DNA of 64,000 nt from Ipomoea triloba (GCF_003576645.1 NC_044917.1:20758446-20822445), one strand, 5' to 3'; positions 34,331 to 46,852 are shown, counted from the first letter of the stretch. The notes: generated by a model not told the origin, from the sequence alone. Numbers and translations: made by a program.

Positions 34331-34527
34331 TTTCAGGAAGAGGACTTAAAAACAGGTTGTCTTTTAGGATGCTGTTTGATCTTATCGTATACAATATCAA
34401 GAAAACCGACCAGGGTATTATCCAACCACTTTGCATCTTCATCATGCGTATTCCGTAAGTTACTCATCTACAATTTTCATTAATTTTTCAACTAATATTC
34501 ACAAAAATTAAACATACACAACAGAAC

Positions 34528-34690
34528 TACAAAATGAGGTTCTCTGCTATCAAAACCTCATTTGAGGTTCTAATTTTAGAACCTCAAAATAAAGTTCTAA
34601 AATCAGAACCTTGTTTTGAGGTTGTGCCATCAAAATCACAAGCAGAACCTCAAAATGAGGTTCTAATATCAGAACTAATTCTGCTCAAAA
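34528..34690. repeat. Alternating inverted repeats of GAGGTTCTAA / AGAACCTCA
   Basis: At least eight GAGGTTCT or AGAACCT words in alternating orientation, inside the Harbinger element. Confidence 0.8.
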
Positions 34691-34924
34691 TATCAATTAC
34701 TTGTTCAACACAAAAATGAGATATCAAAATCAAATTTCACAATTGAAGTTCTACAATTAAAATTATAATAACAGAAAAATGAGATATGATTCATCAAAAT
34801 AAATAAAATAGGTTGAGATAATTACTTGTGGATTTGGACAAGATCTTACGGAAGATTTTGGAGAGTTTGTGTTGAGTTTTTGAGATGAAATGTTCACCGG
34901 AAAATGTAGGCTCACCAGACTAAT

Positions 34925-35146
34925 GTGTGGCTTGACGGAGAGAAGGAGCAGCAGAAAAGAAGGCTTAAGAAAAGAAAGAAGGAGAGATGGAGAGAAAGGG
35001 CAGCGATGGAGATGAAGAGTGGCAATGGAGAGAAGGATCAGTGGGAGGTGAAGATCGGCGATGGAGAGAAGGAGCAGCGGGAGATGAAGAGCGGCGATGG
35101 AGAGAAGGACCGACGATGGAGAGCAACGGCGAAAGAAATGACCTAA
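34925..35146 (+). repeat. Purine-rich tandem repeat, about 36-bp unit
   Basis: About five imperfect copies of GATGGAGAGAAGGAGCAGCG plus GAGATGAAGAGCGGC. The open frames across it are repeat artefacts. It lies in the subterminal part of the Harbinger element. Confidence 0.75.
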
Positions 35147-35224
35147 TCCTAAGAAAGGAAAAAAATGTGTTTAGCCTGATTCGAACCAGAGACCTCTATT
35201 AAAAAAACATTGTTCACACGCCTA

Positions 35225-35417
35225 TTTCCATTCCTCCATTTGGAGAGAGCTGATTTTCATCTCTCCAAATTTGTATAGGATTTGGAGAAATGGAGTGGAG
35301 AATGGATTTGGAAAAATGAGTTTAGTAAACAACTTCTCCATTTTTCCTTTTTCCACTTCTTCATTTCTCCATTTTTTTTGGAAAACTCTCCATTTTTCCA
35401 AGTTAGTAAACGACCCC
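35225..35417 (-). repeat. Harbinger terminal region
   Basis: Contains the terminus GTTAGTAAACGACCCC and an internal echo GTTTAGTAAACAACTTCTCC about 90 bp inside, with many TCTCCATTT words. TTA target sequence at 35418-35420. Confidence 0.7.
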
Positions 35418-35420
35418 TTA

Positions 35421-35680
35421 CTTTTTTGAATGATTCCCTTCCTTAACAACTCTGAAACCTTCTCATTCAAAATTTCATTTTCTAATGGGTTCAAACGGTA
35501 ATGGGGTAGATTTGGTAGGCTAGCTCCGAGCAAAAAATATATCTGATGTTTAACATCCTGCAAAGGGGGTAAACCATATGGGAGATCCTCTAGTACCACC
35601 TCCAAAAATTCTTCCAGTAAGGCGTTTATCTCATGGGGTATAGTTCTGAGCACCTCTTTATGTTCTTTGGCCACTAGCAA
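35421..35680 (-). pseudogene. Gypsy reverse transcriptase N-terminal fragment
   Basis: Reads EDLPYGLPPLQDVKHQIYFL ... LGASLPNLPHYRLNPLENEI, then VSELLRKGIIQKS, the standard start of a plant Gypsy RT domain. It stops at the Harbinger insertion site, before the catalytic YxDD region. Confidence 0.9.
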
Positions 35681-37405
35681 AATAATGGTCTTGACTTCAG
35701 TGGCTTTTTGAATAAAATCCTTCCAATTGTTCGTGAGTGTAATGACACAAGTTTTCTATTTTTGTGCTTCATTCCAAGATATTGGAGTAATCACGATCTT
35801 TTTCCTTTTCCTTACAAAGAAATAATTATTTTGCCTACCATGATGTGTGGCGTAAACATCATACTACCATGATCGACCGAGGAGGATGTGACATGCGTCC
35901 ATGTTAATAACTTCACAACCTATGATGTCTTGGTAACTCTACCCTATTGATATGAGAACATAACAAATCTCAGTTACTACTACAGAAGGTCCATCTTTAA
36001 TCTATCCCATCTTGTAAGGTTTTGGGTGTGGTTCCGTAGGAAACCCAAGATAATGAACAAGGGACTTAAAGACAATATTATCACAATCGCCATTGTCAAT
36101 TATCAATTTATAGACCTTTCCAAAAATACTGCAATGAGCTCGAAAATTTTTTTTACGTTGTGTTGGGTTTTTTTTTTCTTATGTAGTGAGTAGTATTCCT
36201 TGTAATATGCAACTTAGAGGCTCACCATCTTTTTCAGCAATTTTGACCTCCTCATATTGGATTTCATCTTCTCCCTTCACATGTTCTTCAACCATATTGA
36301 CAATTTTACGGGCTCTATATTATTTGACCAATGCCCAGGCTCCCCACACTTTAAGTAATTTCTGGTCATAAGTCTTGCATAGAGATTTGCTGGGTTGATT
36401 TTAAGAGTAGACTCGCTACTAAACTTTTGAAGAGGCACTCGGGATGCTGCTTCATGCACTTGAGAAATCGGAGGCTGAGTGTTGTTGGCATAATTGGGGC
36501 TAGTAGTTCGTTGAGTGTTAATCTTAACTGAGTTGTTTTGTTGACAATGGGGTGTGTTGTTTTCTTGAATTTTTTTGTGTTAGGAGCATCTCTGCTCGAA
36601 TAGCCATATTGTAGGCCTCATACACTGACCATACAAGAGCTAAAGGCATCCTTTCTTGAATATCAGTTCTCAACTCTCCTATGCAGCGAGCTATCTGTTG
36701 CTTAGGAGTTTCGGAAAGATTGCAACGAGCTCCCAGTTGAAAAAATTCCTCTATGTGTTCATTGACACTTTGAAGTCCTTGAGCACATTTTTAATACCTT
36801 AGAAAAAGGTGTTGCTGATAGTCAAGGGGTAGGAACCTTCCCACCAAAGTCTTTTTTATTTTTCTCTATGTTCAATTCATATAAGAAGCTTGCATTGTCT
36901 TTGCTGTTTATTTTGCATCGTTTCCCACCAAGTTGATGCCCCTCCCCGCAACTTACAAACTACATATTTTTCTTATTTATCTTCTGGAACCTCAAGCATA
37001 TCAAGATAATTTTCCACCCCAGAACACTAATCTAAGAAAGCTTCCATGTCTAATTATCCATTAAAGGTTGGTAGTTTAAGTTTTGTTTGCATGGGTAGAT
37101 TCTAACATGGGGCTTCATCTTCTGAATCCTCACTATCATTTTCTCATGGCTGGTTAACTGGAAGTCATTGATGTGGTTGGAAACGTGCTGCCAAGTTGAT
37201 TGGTGAGTTTTGATTATTGTTGGCTACTGGAGGAGCTCTATTAACATCTAGTCGAAGGCTAATATTAGTGATAAGGGTACGAATGTCTGCAAGTTCATTG
37301 TTGACATTCCCCTCATGTGTATGAAATGCTGCTCAAATGGCATCCACACCTTGGTCACCACCAAGGGGTGGTTGTTTCCTTCGTTATTGCTTCCATTTCG
37401 TGACA
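35681..37405 (-). pseudogene. Gypsy gag and protease region, decayed
   Basis: The gag start codon is at 37405 (MSRNGSNN...). A CCHC zinc knuckle remnant (KCGEPGHWSNN) lies near 36340. Frames are broken throughout. The aspartic-protease part between knuckle and RT is not clearly readable. Confidence 0.65.
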
Positions 37406-37485
37406 TTTTTGGGTTGTAACGAATGGAGAGGATAAAATCACAATCTTGTTTTTCACTATCTCTTTTATTACCTAGGAACTTAACA

Positions 37486-37498
37486 GGCTCTGAAACCA
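37486..37498 (-). other. Primer-binding site of the Gypsy element
   Basis: The minus strand reads TGGTTTCAGAGCC just after the LTR end. This differs by one base from the usual tRNA-iMet PBS TGGTATCAGAGC. Confidence 0.7.
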
Positions 37499-37500
37499 GT

Positions 37501-39851
37501 TGATCTAGAACAATAACAATGGAAAATAAAGAAATTCTTCAAATCACAAACTGATTACGTAACACTCCAAAGGATTCAAATTTATCAACTAATTGTTATT
37601 CTCACACAGTAACATGATTTAAATAAGAGACCAATGGAAAATGAAATACTAGAAACATTAAATGAATACAACAGGAAAAACAACAAAATTAAAGGAGACT
37701 GCAAATATTAAGGATAATAAAGACTATGGGTGACAAATTGGAAATGTGTGTGTTGTCAAAGATGTATTGTAGGATGTGATCCATGGGTTTGTATCGTTCT
37801 CAAAGGAAGGCAAATTTGGAAGCGTCAATTTGTGCTTAGGTCAAGGAATAGAGAATCACAATCCTCATGTACAAAGTCACAAAAATCAAGTACAATTGCG
37901 TCATGTTGTAGTATCAAAATTGAGATTGAAAGAAAGAATTTGGATTCAAGTAAAGAAAAGCTAGGAACGAGTTGCTATTTAGCCATGATGCATCATAGTG
38001 CTCTTTATGACTTAGGTTGATTGCATTGCAAGGTTGATATTCTTGAGAGGTTTTGCTAACACCTTTCTCCTTTCGGTCTACTAGGTATACTCTTGGTTTG
38101 GAGCACTTTCTAGGTGACCAAATACCAAAAGAGACATTTTCACAAACACCTTGCCTTCACCTCTTTCCCTACCTATACCTTTCGGAATCTAAGCAAGAAA
38201 ACATCAATGATTTGGAGCTACATTGATTCTAGCAATTTCTTGCCTAGAGTCAATGCCTTAAACAATCTTAGAGGTGGCCATTCTCAAAGGACACATGCAA
38301 TTCATCAATGATGACAAAAACATTTCATCAAGCCAATGTAATACAACCACCTAATTAAGAATTGAAGTTCACACTAGCAACATGTCTAAATTCACAACTC
38401 AATTCCTACATGAAAACCTAGCCACTCATTCTACAAATTGAAAGAAACATTTAACCTAGATTCAACAAATTGAAAGCAATTGAAATAAAAATCAAAGCAA
38501 CGAAAGTAGATTACCTAGTGAATTGAAAGTAAAATCCAAATACACTTGTCTTCAATGTGATCCTCAAAGTCCAAATTGAGTAACTAGAGAATCTATGTTC
38601 TAAGTGTTGAAAGTCTAGGAAATTCTCTCACTACAAATGACTAACTCCTAAAAAATCTAAGAACTCCCTCCAAAATGTCTAATCCTAGTCTTAAATAGCC
38701 TTCCCTCCAAAGTATCATCTTTAAATTCCCGTTGAGCTCGATTTACGATCTGATCCACAAGCGTGGATCGCTCGTGGATTGATCACTTAACTTTCCCACT
38801 CTCTCATCCGCAATCGTAGATCGGGACGTGAAACTTTCTGTTCCCAATCCACGATCGTGGATCCTCTTGCTGTTGGGATCCGATTATGCTTCTTCTTCGA
38901 TTGCTCTCGGTCAAATCCAAATGTCTTATCTTAAGCTTAGGACCTTCAAAAACCACTAAAGTGCAAGATATGATAGAACTTTGCAAACATTAGCACATTA
39001 GAGCAATTGTAACTAGAGCTGTCAAAACAGGATCAACCCGTCGGGTTGGGTCCGTTAACCCGTGTTTTTGGACGGGTTGGTTCGGAGAAATCCCAACCCG
39101 TCCCGTATTCGACCCAACCCGTTTAGCCCATATTTGATACGAGCTAAACGGGCTGAACCCGGGTAACCCACAGGTTGGCCCATTAAAAAAATAATAAAAA
39201 AAAAAACATGTTGCGCAATGCGCATGCATGCGTGAAGCAGACAAGCAGTGAGCATTCCACATTTTCCTTTTACGTTTTCCCATTTCCCCTACAATTAAAA
39301 TCTAAATAGTAAATTCCTATCTCTTATCTCCCTAGTCCCTAAGTCACTCTTGGAAGTCTCAATGCGTCCCTGCCTTTTTGGTTCTCTAGCTCTCTCACTC
39401 TTTAATCTTTATGTATTTATTGAGTAATAATTTGTTGTTATTCTTGAATCTTATCGATTATTGTTGTGAATATAATTTCATTGGTTTGGTTACTGAATCT
39501 TGTTATTCTTGAATATTGTTGCGTGTTACTGTGTTAAAGTGTTGGTGTAAGGGTGTCAATGAGCAGTGAGTAATGTTTTTAAATTTTAATTAAAATTTAA
39601 ACTTTTGTAGCAAAACATTTAAATAATTTTGTTTTATAAAAAATACAGGCTAACGGGCTAGCACGTTTAGCCCGTATACCACGAGCTGGGTTGGGAAAAT
39701 CCTAACCTGTATGAAAAATGGGCCAGTCTGGCATAGTCTGGCCCATATTGACAACTCTAATTGTAACAAAAAATTAACCACAAAGGATAGAACTTTAGCA
39801 CAAATCAACCCCTTTAAAACCCTTAGATATAGGTGTCTTTGGCACCTATCA
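37501..39851 (-). mobile_element. 5' LTR of the Gypsy element
   Basis: The minus strand starts TGATAGGTGCCAAAGACACC at 39851 and ends TCTAGATCA at 37501, next to the PBS. Length is 2351 bp, or about 1.6 kb without the hAT insertion. Palindromic words such as CCACGATCGTGG lie near 38860. Open frames inside are not genes. The partner LTR is missing, so LTR identity is inferred from the PBS and TG...CA ends. Confidence 0.65.
39014..39759. mobile_element. hAT MITE with 8-bp TSD
   Basis: TIRs TAGAGCTGTCAAAAC (39014) and TTGACAACTCTA (ending 39759). An exact 8-bp target duplication ATTGTAAC lies at 39006-39013 and 39760-39767. GGGTTGG/CCAACCC words are dense near both ends. No transposase. It interrupts the Gypsy LTR. 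Confidence 0.92.
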
Positions 39852-40557
39852 ATGGGATTCCAAGCCATCATACTATGAAAACTCTTCCACTTCATGCATG
39901 CTGATAATTATTCCTGCTTTTCATGCTTTTTAATTACTCCAAATTATAATGAGTTTTAATAAAATAATCTATTTGTTTGGTAATAAGATGGAATATAAAT
40001 CTAAGTAAATAAATATATATGATATTGTTACATTATGTTTCCTAGCTCCAGACTAATTCTAAGCCCTAGAACCCTTACCCAAAGAGTTGCTGGATGAATC
40101 CAAGCCATATGGAATCAATTACCTCATTTACAATATTTTGTTACCACTTTACTTTTTTTTAATACATTAAGTATCCTAGATTATGTTAGACTAATTGTAA
40201 ACTCCCAGAATCCATGTCCGCTAAGAGAGGTCAATTGGAGTCATCTCATTAATCTCCAAGTTCCCACTCTATACACTTTGCACACAATAGAAGTTTTGTT
40301 GATTTTTACAAGCTTATATAATTTGTCTATGCAGACAAAGTTCAATCAAACAAACCCCATCCAAACAACAGATTGGACGATAGGCTTTACACATCATTCC
40401 ATATATTGAATGAATGTTCACCACTCATTGTGTTACTCACTACACTCTTTTCTTTTGGCTTATTCGTGTTTTCCCCGCGTGCCAGCAACTTTGCATTTTC
40501 ATATTCTGAATTGGTGGCAATAAAGGAATAATGGTCAAATATATCATTGAATTATAG
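39852..40557. other. Gypsy pre-LTR tail copy, then intergenic
   Basis: 39882-39940 (TTCCACTTCATGCATGCTGA ... TTATTCCTGCTTTTCATGC) matches 31203-31255, the end of the same Gypsy pol region. The rest shows no gene or element end. Confidence 0.55.
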
Positions 40558-40688
40558 CACTACAAAAAAATGTCAAAGTAGTGACGAACAGTTTTCGTCG
40601 CTAAACAGGTGAAATCTGTCGCTAAATTGTTTTGCGACGGATTGCATCTGTCACTAAAATGAGCATCACTAGAACTCATTGATACAAT

Positions 40689-41791
40689 TAGAGCTGTCAA
40701 TACGGGCTAGCGGGGCGGGGCAGACCAAAGCCCGGCAAGCCGCGGGCCTAAACAGGACGGGCCAAAAAAGCCCGCTCCTTGGCGGGCTTGGGTTTTGCTG
40801 GCCCGGACCGCCTCGCCTTCGGCTCGCGGGCTAGGCGAGCCCCCCCCCCCCCCCCCCCCCCTTTTTTNNNNNNNNNNNNNNNNNNNNNNNNNNNNNNNNN
40901 NNNNNNNNNNNNNNNNNNNNNNNNNNNNNNNNNNNNNNNNNNNNNNNNNNNNNNNNNNNNNNNNNNNNNNNNNNNNNNNNNNNNNNNNNNNNNNNNNNNN
41001 NNNNNNNNNNNNNNNNNNNNNNNNNNNNNNNNNNNNNNNNNNNNNNNNNNNNNNNNNNNNNNNNNNNNNNNNNNNNNNNNNNNNNNNNNNNNNNNNNNNN
41101 NNNNNGCCCCCCCCCCCCCCCCTATTTTTTTTTAAATATAAGTATACACTGTACATATAGTCTTCGTCAATATATAAGTAATACATTATGAATTCCAAAA
41201 CAAAAATATAAACAATATATTATATACTAAAATACTACAATATATATACATATGTATGTATAAAGTATACACAAACACAGCACATCGTCTTCGTGAATCA
41301 TGAATATATAAGCAATATATAATTATATATAAGCAATATATAATTATATACTAATACTAAAATATATATACATATTTATGTATAAAGTATATAAGCAATA
41401 TATAATATATATTAAACTTTGATTACTGGAGCACAAGCAAAAGACAACCAATTCAAGGATTACTGAAGCAAAAGCAAACGGATTTAACGATTATCAATTC
41501 AAGCAAAAGCAAAAATGTATGTATAAAATAGAAGAACATACAGTAGCGGCGAAGATAAAATGAAGAGAAGAGAATCGGGAATCTGGGATTAGGGGTTAGA
41601 TAATTTAGATTTTATATAATATTATAATTGATTAATTAATTAATTAATTAATTAATTAATGGCGGGCAGCCCGCGGGGCGGGCCAAAAAAGCCCACTCCT
41701 TGGCGGGCTTCAATTTTTGAAACCCACCCCCTACCTAAGTAGGGGGCGGGGCGGGTTGGCCCGGCGGGTAAAGCCCGTTTTGACGGCTTCA
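40689..41791. mobile_element. hAT MITE nested in the CACTA element
   Basis: Left TAGAGCTGTCAATACGGGC, right TTTTGACGGCTTCA. An 8-bp target duplication GATACAAT lies at 40681-40688 and 41792-41799. Ends are rich in GCGGGC/GGGCCAAAAAAGCCC words. Same terminal family as 39014-39759. It contains the assembly gap. Confidence 0.85.
40868..41105. other. Assembly gap of 238 N between poly-C runs
   Basis: Poly-C on both sides (about 40841-40861 and 41107-41122) suggests sequencing failure in a C/G homopolymer. The open frames spanning it are artefacts. Confidence 0.97.
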
Positions 41792-42489
41792 GATACAATT
41801 TATTTCCGTCGCTAAATTTAGCGACAGAAATTGTCATCGCTAAATAAAAACAATCTGTCGCTATATTTCTCTCGGCAATGGTTTTGACGCCGAAATTTGC
41901 GAGGAAATTACTATGGAACTTTCCGTCGCTAAACCCACAAAATATCCATCGTTAGACTCCTACCAAGACGATCTAGTGACGAACTTTGCAAGGAAATAGT
42001 GACGGATTATACCGTCGCTAAGTATAGTGTCGGATATCTCCGTCGCTATCGTCCATCGCTACATGTAGCGACAGAATTTTCGTTGCTAATTTGTTATTAT
42101 TATTTGAATTTGATGCCATTTAGCTACAATTTAATGACAGAAATATCCGTCGTTAAATTTAACCACGGATATTTCCGTCAAGATTTCGTTGTCATTCTTT
42201 ATTTTATTATATACTTAGCTATTGATTTACTACAATATTTGTCTATCGCCAAATTTTAAAAATTGATAAAAAAAAAAAAAAAAAAGTCTACCCGTTATTT
42301 AATATCGCATATCTGCATTAAACTTATAATATAATACTTCAAGAATATAATTGTAAAATATATTATATTAAAACATTCATACTCAATAACAATAACAAAA
42401 GTAAAGCGCAGTATAATGTTACATCGTTAGAAACAGTACCAAATATATTAATAAACATAAACTAATCATCTCCTAAGTTTTCATCATTT

Positions 42490-44035
42490 GAATTAACAAA
42501 AATGTTCAGCTTGAGTACTTAGAGGCGGTGGCATAGAAGTGGATAGCATCTCATTGCGATGCAACTCATCCATCAAACTTTTAATCTGATCTTGCATTTG
42601 AGGCTGCATTTGATTTCTTTTAGCTTGTAGCTTAGCCTCCATTTGAGCTCGCATGGTCTCTAACTGTTGATTCACCATCTTCTTCTTTGCATTTTGATAA
42701 AGTTGTGAAGTACGTAGTAGATGAAACATAATTATTCTCGTTGATAAACGAGGATGCCTTAGTCCCTAAGCCATAAATATGTTGTTTTTTTACCCCGCCA
42801 ACAACATCCACATACAATTGTGACATGTTTATATTTGGTGACTCAGTTGACCCTTCAGCTTCTTGCGTTGCAGCATCATGGTGTGCTTGTATTTCTTCCT
42901 ACAATTAAACACATATACAAAATAAAAGAAGTATACAAAGGCATATAAAAATTTTATCTATTTAACAATATATGATTGTTACGTTATACTTATAGCGATT
43001 CTCTTTGACCTCTCATCAACGAACATACCATTCTTTTTTTTGTGCATTTGCACAAAGCACTCAAACATATTAGGCTTCTTTTGAAGTTCATCTCGTTTTT
43101 AAACAAGCACAAATGATAAAATAATACTTAACTTGTAAAATATATACAAATAATAAATTTGTAAGTTAAATGTATTACCACTTTGTGATAGTGCTCAATA
43201 GCTTATCTAGACCCTCCGGTATGTCGAGAACATCCCGTACCAGGTCCTTCCACCTCACTCATCCTATTATTGTAGTGTTGTTCAAATTTAGCTTTCACGT
43301 TAGGCCTATCCCAATATGACTCCCAAAATGGCCCATGTTTCTTCAGCTACACAACATGGTCTCCCAGTTAAAGTCCGTTTCGCCTTGAATTTGGAGACCA
43401 TATTTGTATAGCGTATGCTTGCTTGTGCTAAAAAAGCTTTGCGAACTTGTCCGTCAATGGATTCATTCCACTTGTAAAATTTCTGTAACATCACAAATTC
43501 ATCAAATATAAGCAAAATACAATAGATAAATTAGAGCAACACCATCCATAAAATGCATTGGGCAAAGTTACTGACAAAAATTTAATAACATTCCAGCTTC
43601 AAGAATTAACCACAATATTTTCAAAACCATATCGTGAATTTACTTTAAATTTCTCAAAGTATGACTCCTTGTACTCATTAGACACATTCTTCCAAGTATA
43701 TCCATTAGGGTATATCATTTGCATGAATATTTTTGTCATTGTACTTGAACATGTATGATAAGGTATCAACCTGTACATATATAAGATATTAAAGATAAAA
43801 ATAATATACACATAAATGTTAACATAATAACACATTTTTACCTCCCATCCACTACATGAATAATAGGCAAATCACAACTAATGGATGATCGTGCAACTGA
43901 TGAGGATGTGGATAGAGGAGTAGAGTTTGATGGTGTTTGAATCGGCAAGTTAATTAGTGAACCAATAGAAGCAGGTGACACAATAGGTGGAGATACCATA
44001 GTAGAAGGAGGTGCCACAATAGGTTCCATAGGAGG
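42490..44035 (-). pseudogene. CACTA Transposase_24 / TNP1-like protein, broken into exons
   Basis: In minus-strand order: a Pro/Ser-rich N terminus (44029-43838, MEPIVAPPSTMVSPP...); a DNA-binding region (TKIFMQMIYPNGYTWKNVSN, 43770-43640); the FYKWNESIDGQVRKAFL segment (43515-43306) with RPCCVAEETWAILG; and the C-terminal YVDVVGGVKKQHIYGLG motif followed by a Gln/Met coiled coil (42826-42493). This matches the plant Ptta/En/Spm Transposase_24 family, which binds the subterminal repeats. Intron-like gaps lie between pieces. I could not join them into a clean frame. Confidence 0.75.
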
Positions 44036-45204
44036 TGGTGTAACCAGTGCACCTCATCTGCATCTTCTTATTCATACAAATAAAAAATTTGTAATTGTTC
44101 AAACCTTATCAACCGAAGAAGAACTTGAAGATTCTTGTAAGTTCAAATTTGTTAGCTCGCAATACCTAGTAGTCAACACTTTAGCACTTGATAAAATAAA
44201 ATATATACCTTATTGTCAAACCCAGTTTCTTCAAATAATGCTAAATTAAAATGAATCAAGAAAGAGATTATTTATCTAAGAAAGACATGCCATAAAAAGT
44301 TTAAGCTATTTTTTTAAGGCTATTTGTAAGGACACATTTGTTATTTATACTTTACTCAACAAATAGTTAGAGTGAGATAAATAAACATAAATAAATATCC
44401 CTAATAATCAAATATTTGAGAAATTTTATGACTACACATTAACAATATTTGTATTCTAATTTAGTGAAAATTTTATATGTTAACCATTTTTGTAAGGTAA
44501 TAGAAAATTGTTAATCATTTATAATGTGATTGCATGTTTATTATTTAGATAAAAAATAATTAAAAAATGGAAGAGAGTAATAAGATTTGAAATGGTTGAA
44601 TTCTTTGTTTCAAATCATTCTTTTTGAATAAATATAATAAATGAACATCATACAGTACCAACTCCAAGCAAAATAAGTTATCAAATGATGGAGTAAATTT
44701 ACAAGAATAATTGAACTAGTTCCATGGGCAGAGTTAGTTAATAATGCTAATTTTGTCAATTTGTCTTGCACTCATCCATGCACTTTGAGATGATAAGAGG
44801 GTAACAAGATGTCTTGTCATTTTGTCAATTTGTCTTGCAATATGCACTATCTATAAAGATGTGGAGTAAATAGAAAACTACATTATCTAAAGGCTTGTCT
44901 ATATAGCCAATCCTAAGCTTGAAAGAATAAAGAAGAAACAAGGTGCTATTAGCTCTTTAACTAAAGGCTTGTCTATACAGCCAATCATAAGCTTCAAATA
45001 TGCAATTATGTGAGGTATGATCTTATAAATTCTCCATAAAAGCAATTTGACAAAAACATTAATTTTCTTGAAAAAAAGGCAAACAAAAAACATATTCATC
45101 TGATACAAAGTGTGATAGGTCATGTTAAAAAAGACAAACTTGTATAATCAATTATAATGGTATTTTCAGCAAGTGATATCCCCATATATGAAAAAGCTAT
45201 ATCA

Positions 45205-45209
<5 letters not shown>

Positions 45210-45237
<28 letters not shown>
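45210..45237. repeat. TA microsatellite
   Basis: Short (TA)n followed by (CA)n, inside the CACTA element. Confidence 0.9.
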
Positions 45238-45240
<3 letters not shown>

Positions 45241-46352
45241 CACACACACACAAAAATAGCAATAGGAAAAGAAACATACCGACAGTCGACAGTGGAGGCA
45301 ACCCGTCGGCAATGGGCAGTAGGCAGAGTAAAATAGCAACAGCAGGTGGCGGTTGCAGCGTCCTTTAGCCTTCAACACAACGGTGGTCGGCGGTGGAGGT
45401 AACTCGTCGACGGTGGGTGGTAGACAGAGGTAGGCGGCTCCAGCCTTTAGCGTAGCAGGTAGGTGGTAGACAAAGGTGGGAGGTCGATGTTAAGTTTAGG
45501 GTTAGGGCAGCCTCTAGCGTTTAATATGTTAAGTCTAGCGACGGAATTTATAACCTGTCGCTATATAGTGACAGATCCATAACTCCGTCGCTAGACTTAA
45601 CTAATTCGAGAACCTCAATGTAAAAAAAAAAGATTTATTAGTTTATCGTAGAATTTTTTAAAAATTCTTTGTAAATGTAGCGATGAAAGAAGAATATGTC
45701 GCAATATTATTTTTTAAAAAGACATGATTTATTAGTTTAGCGACGGATTATTCGCTAGAGTCTTTTAAAAATTGTTTGTAAATGTAGCGACGGAAGAAGA
45801 ATCTGCCACTAGATTGTTCTTAAAAATATCACTACATAAATTTAACAACGGAATTGAGAATACGTCGCTATGATGTAAAGACAAACAAATCGGGATTGAA
45901 AATATAGCGACAGATTAATATATCTATCGCTAATCTGTAGCAACTAAAATCCCCACAAAAATTTCGTCGCAAATTTATCTCTAATATTTGCTCGAAAATT
46001 CAGTGCTAAAATTAGCTACGTATTTAACGGTGGAACAAATTCGTCGTAATATCAGTCACAAATTCGTCGCTAAATGTCCATTTAACAACAAAATGAAAAT
46101 CTCACTAAGTTGTCGCTAAAGTAGCAACGGAAAGGATCTATCGCTAAAGCCGTCGCTATTTTCACTTTTTTTTGTAGTGTAGGTAAAATTGTAATTGAGT
46201 TATCTAACTCAAAAAATTTGTAATTGAATTCTTAAACAATATAAAATCGTGCAATTAAATTACAAGGGATATATACTTCTTGTTATAGGCTGACATGATA
46301 GTTAATTTTAAAAAATAATTAAATTTTAATCTATTTTTTTAAAAAAAAAACT

Positions 46353-46424
46353 CAACCCCTCTTTGTCTCCCACTAGAGGTGAAGAACCTTTCTTCATCTC
46401 TTACATGAGACAAAGAGGGGGTTG
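46353..46424. repeat. Hairpin core of a probable MITE
   Basis: CAACCCCTCTTTGTCTC (46353-46369) and its inverse GAGACAAAGAGGGGGTTG (46407-46424) enclose a 37-bp loop. T/A-rich imperfect inverted sequence extends both sides to about 46280 and 46500. Clean ends were not found. Confidence 0.55.
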
Positions 46425-46852
46425 GATTTTTTATATATTTATTTTGTTTAAAATAAATTAAAATTTAATTTTTTAAAGTTTAACTGCTACATCATCCTAC
46501 AATCGGGTGTATGTCACATTCAATTTGGAGACTCAATTATAATATTGAGTATAGTTTGATAGTTTATTTGACCTTTATTTTTAAAATAAATGCATAGAAT
46601 AAGATAATAATAAGATAATAAGTATGTTGTGTGATAGAGATTTTTTTTTTTTTTTACTATTTGATTATTGCATGACTTCCTTAATTTTATTATGTTGTGG
46701 TTAGTCAATTTATAGGTTGTTAAAGAGGTTTTTTTTTTTTAAACCCCGGCCCCGCCCTTCCCCCTCCCCCAACACCGACAACCCATATATATATGTTAAG
46801 ATTCTCTATAATTGAAGCCTTACTTTCTTTTAGTAGATAGGGTGGGGATTCT

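Larger units (their letters stand above)
32475..35417 (-). mobile_element. PIF/Harbinger transposon inserted in Gypsy pol, left end deleted
   Basis: The right end GTTAGTAAACGACCCC (inverse GGGGTCGTTTACTAAC) at 35417 is followed by TTA, the 3-bp PIF/Harbinger target sequence, and then by Gypsy RT sequence. The element encodes a nuclease-type transposase and a Myb/SANT-like protein on the minus strand. At its other end the transposase frame runs straight into the Gypsy integrase region at about 32475 with no terminal repeat. One deletion therefore removed the left terminus together with the neighbouring Gypsy RT/RNase H. Confidence 0.8.
40558..46179. mobile_element. CACTA (En/Spm) transposon, both ends and TSD present
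   Basis: Starts CACTACAAAAAAATGTC (40558) and ends TTTTTTTTGTAGTG (46179). The 3-bp target duplication TAG lies at 40555-40557 and 46180-46182. Subterminal zones (40575-40680, 41805-42070, 45530-46170) are crowded with CGTCGCTAAA and TAGCGACGG words in both orientations. It encodes a Transposase_24-like protein on the minus strand but no TNPD/TNP2 transposase, so at 5.6 kb it is non-autonomous. A hAT element is nested in its left end. Confidence 0.93.

Noticed and set aside
34925..35202. Glu/Arg/Lys-rich open frames
   Set aside because: They read through a purine-rich tandem repeat inside the Harbinger element.
35156..35215. tRNA-like sequence (minus strand GGTTCGAATCAGG)
   Set aside because: Only a box B-like word is present. 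No foldable tRNA or box A was found.
37730..38311. Open frames in the Gypsy LTR
   Set aside because: They lie within the LTR defined by the PBS and TG...CA ends and show no domain.
39055..39283. Frames with GRVGISPNQPVQ-type text
   Set aside because: They lie inside a hAT MITE and translate its GGGTTGG repeats.
40707..41198. Open frames spanning the N gap with Pro or Gly runs
   Set aside because: They are made of unknown bases and poly-C homopolymers.
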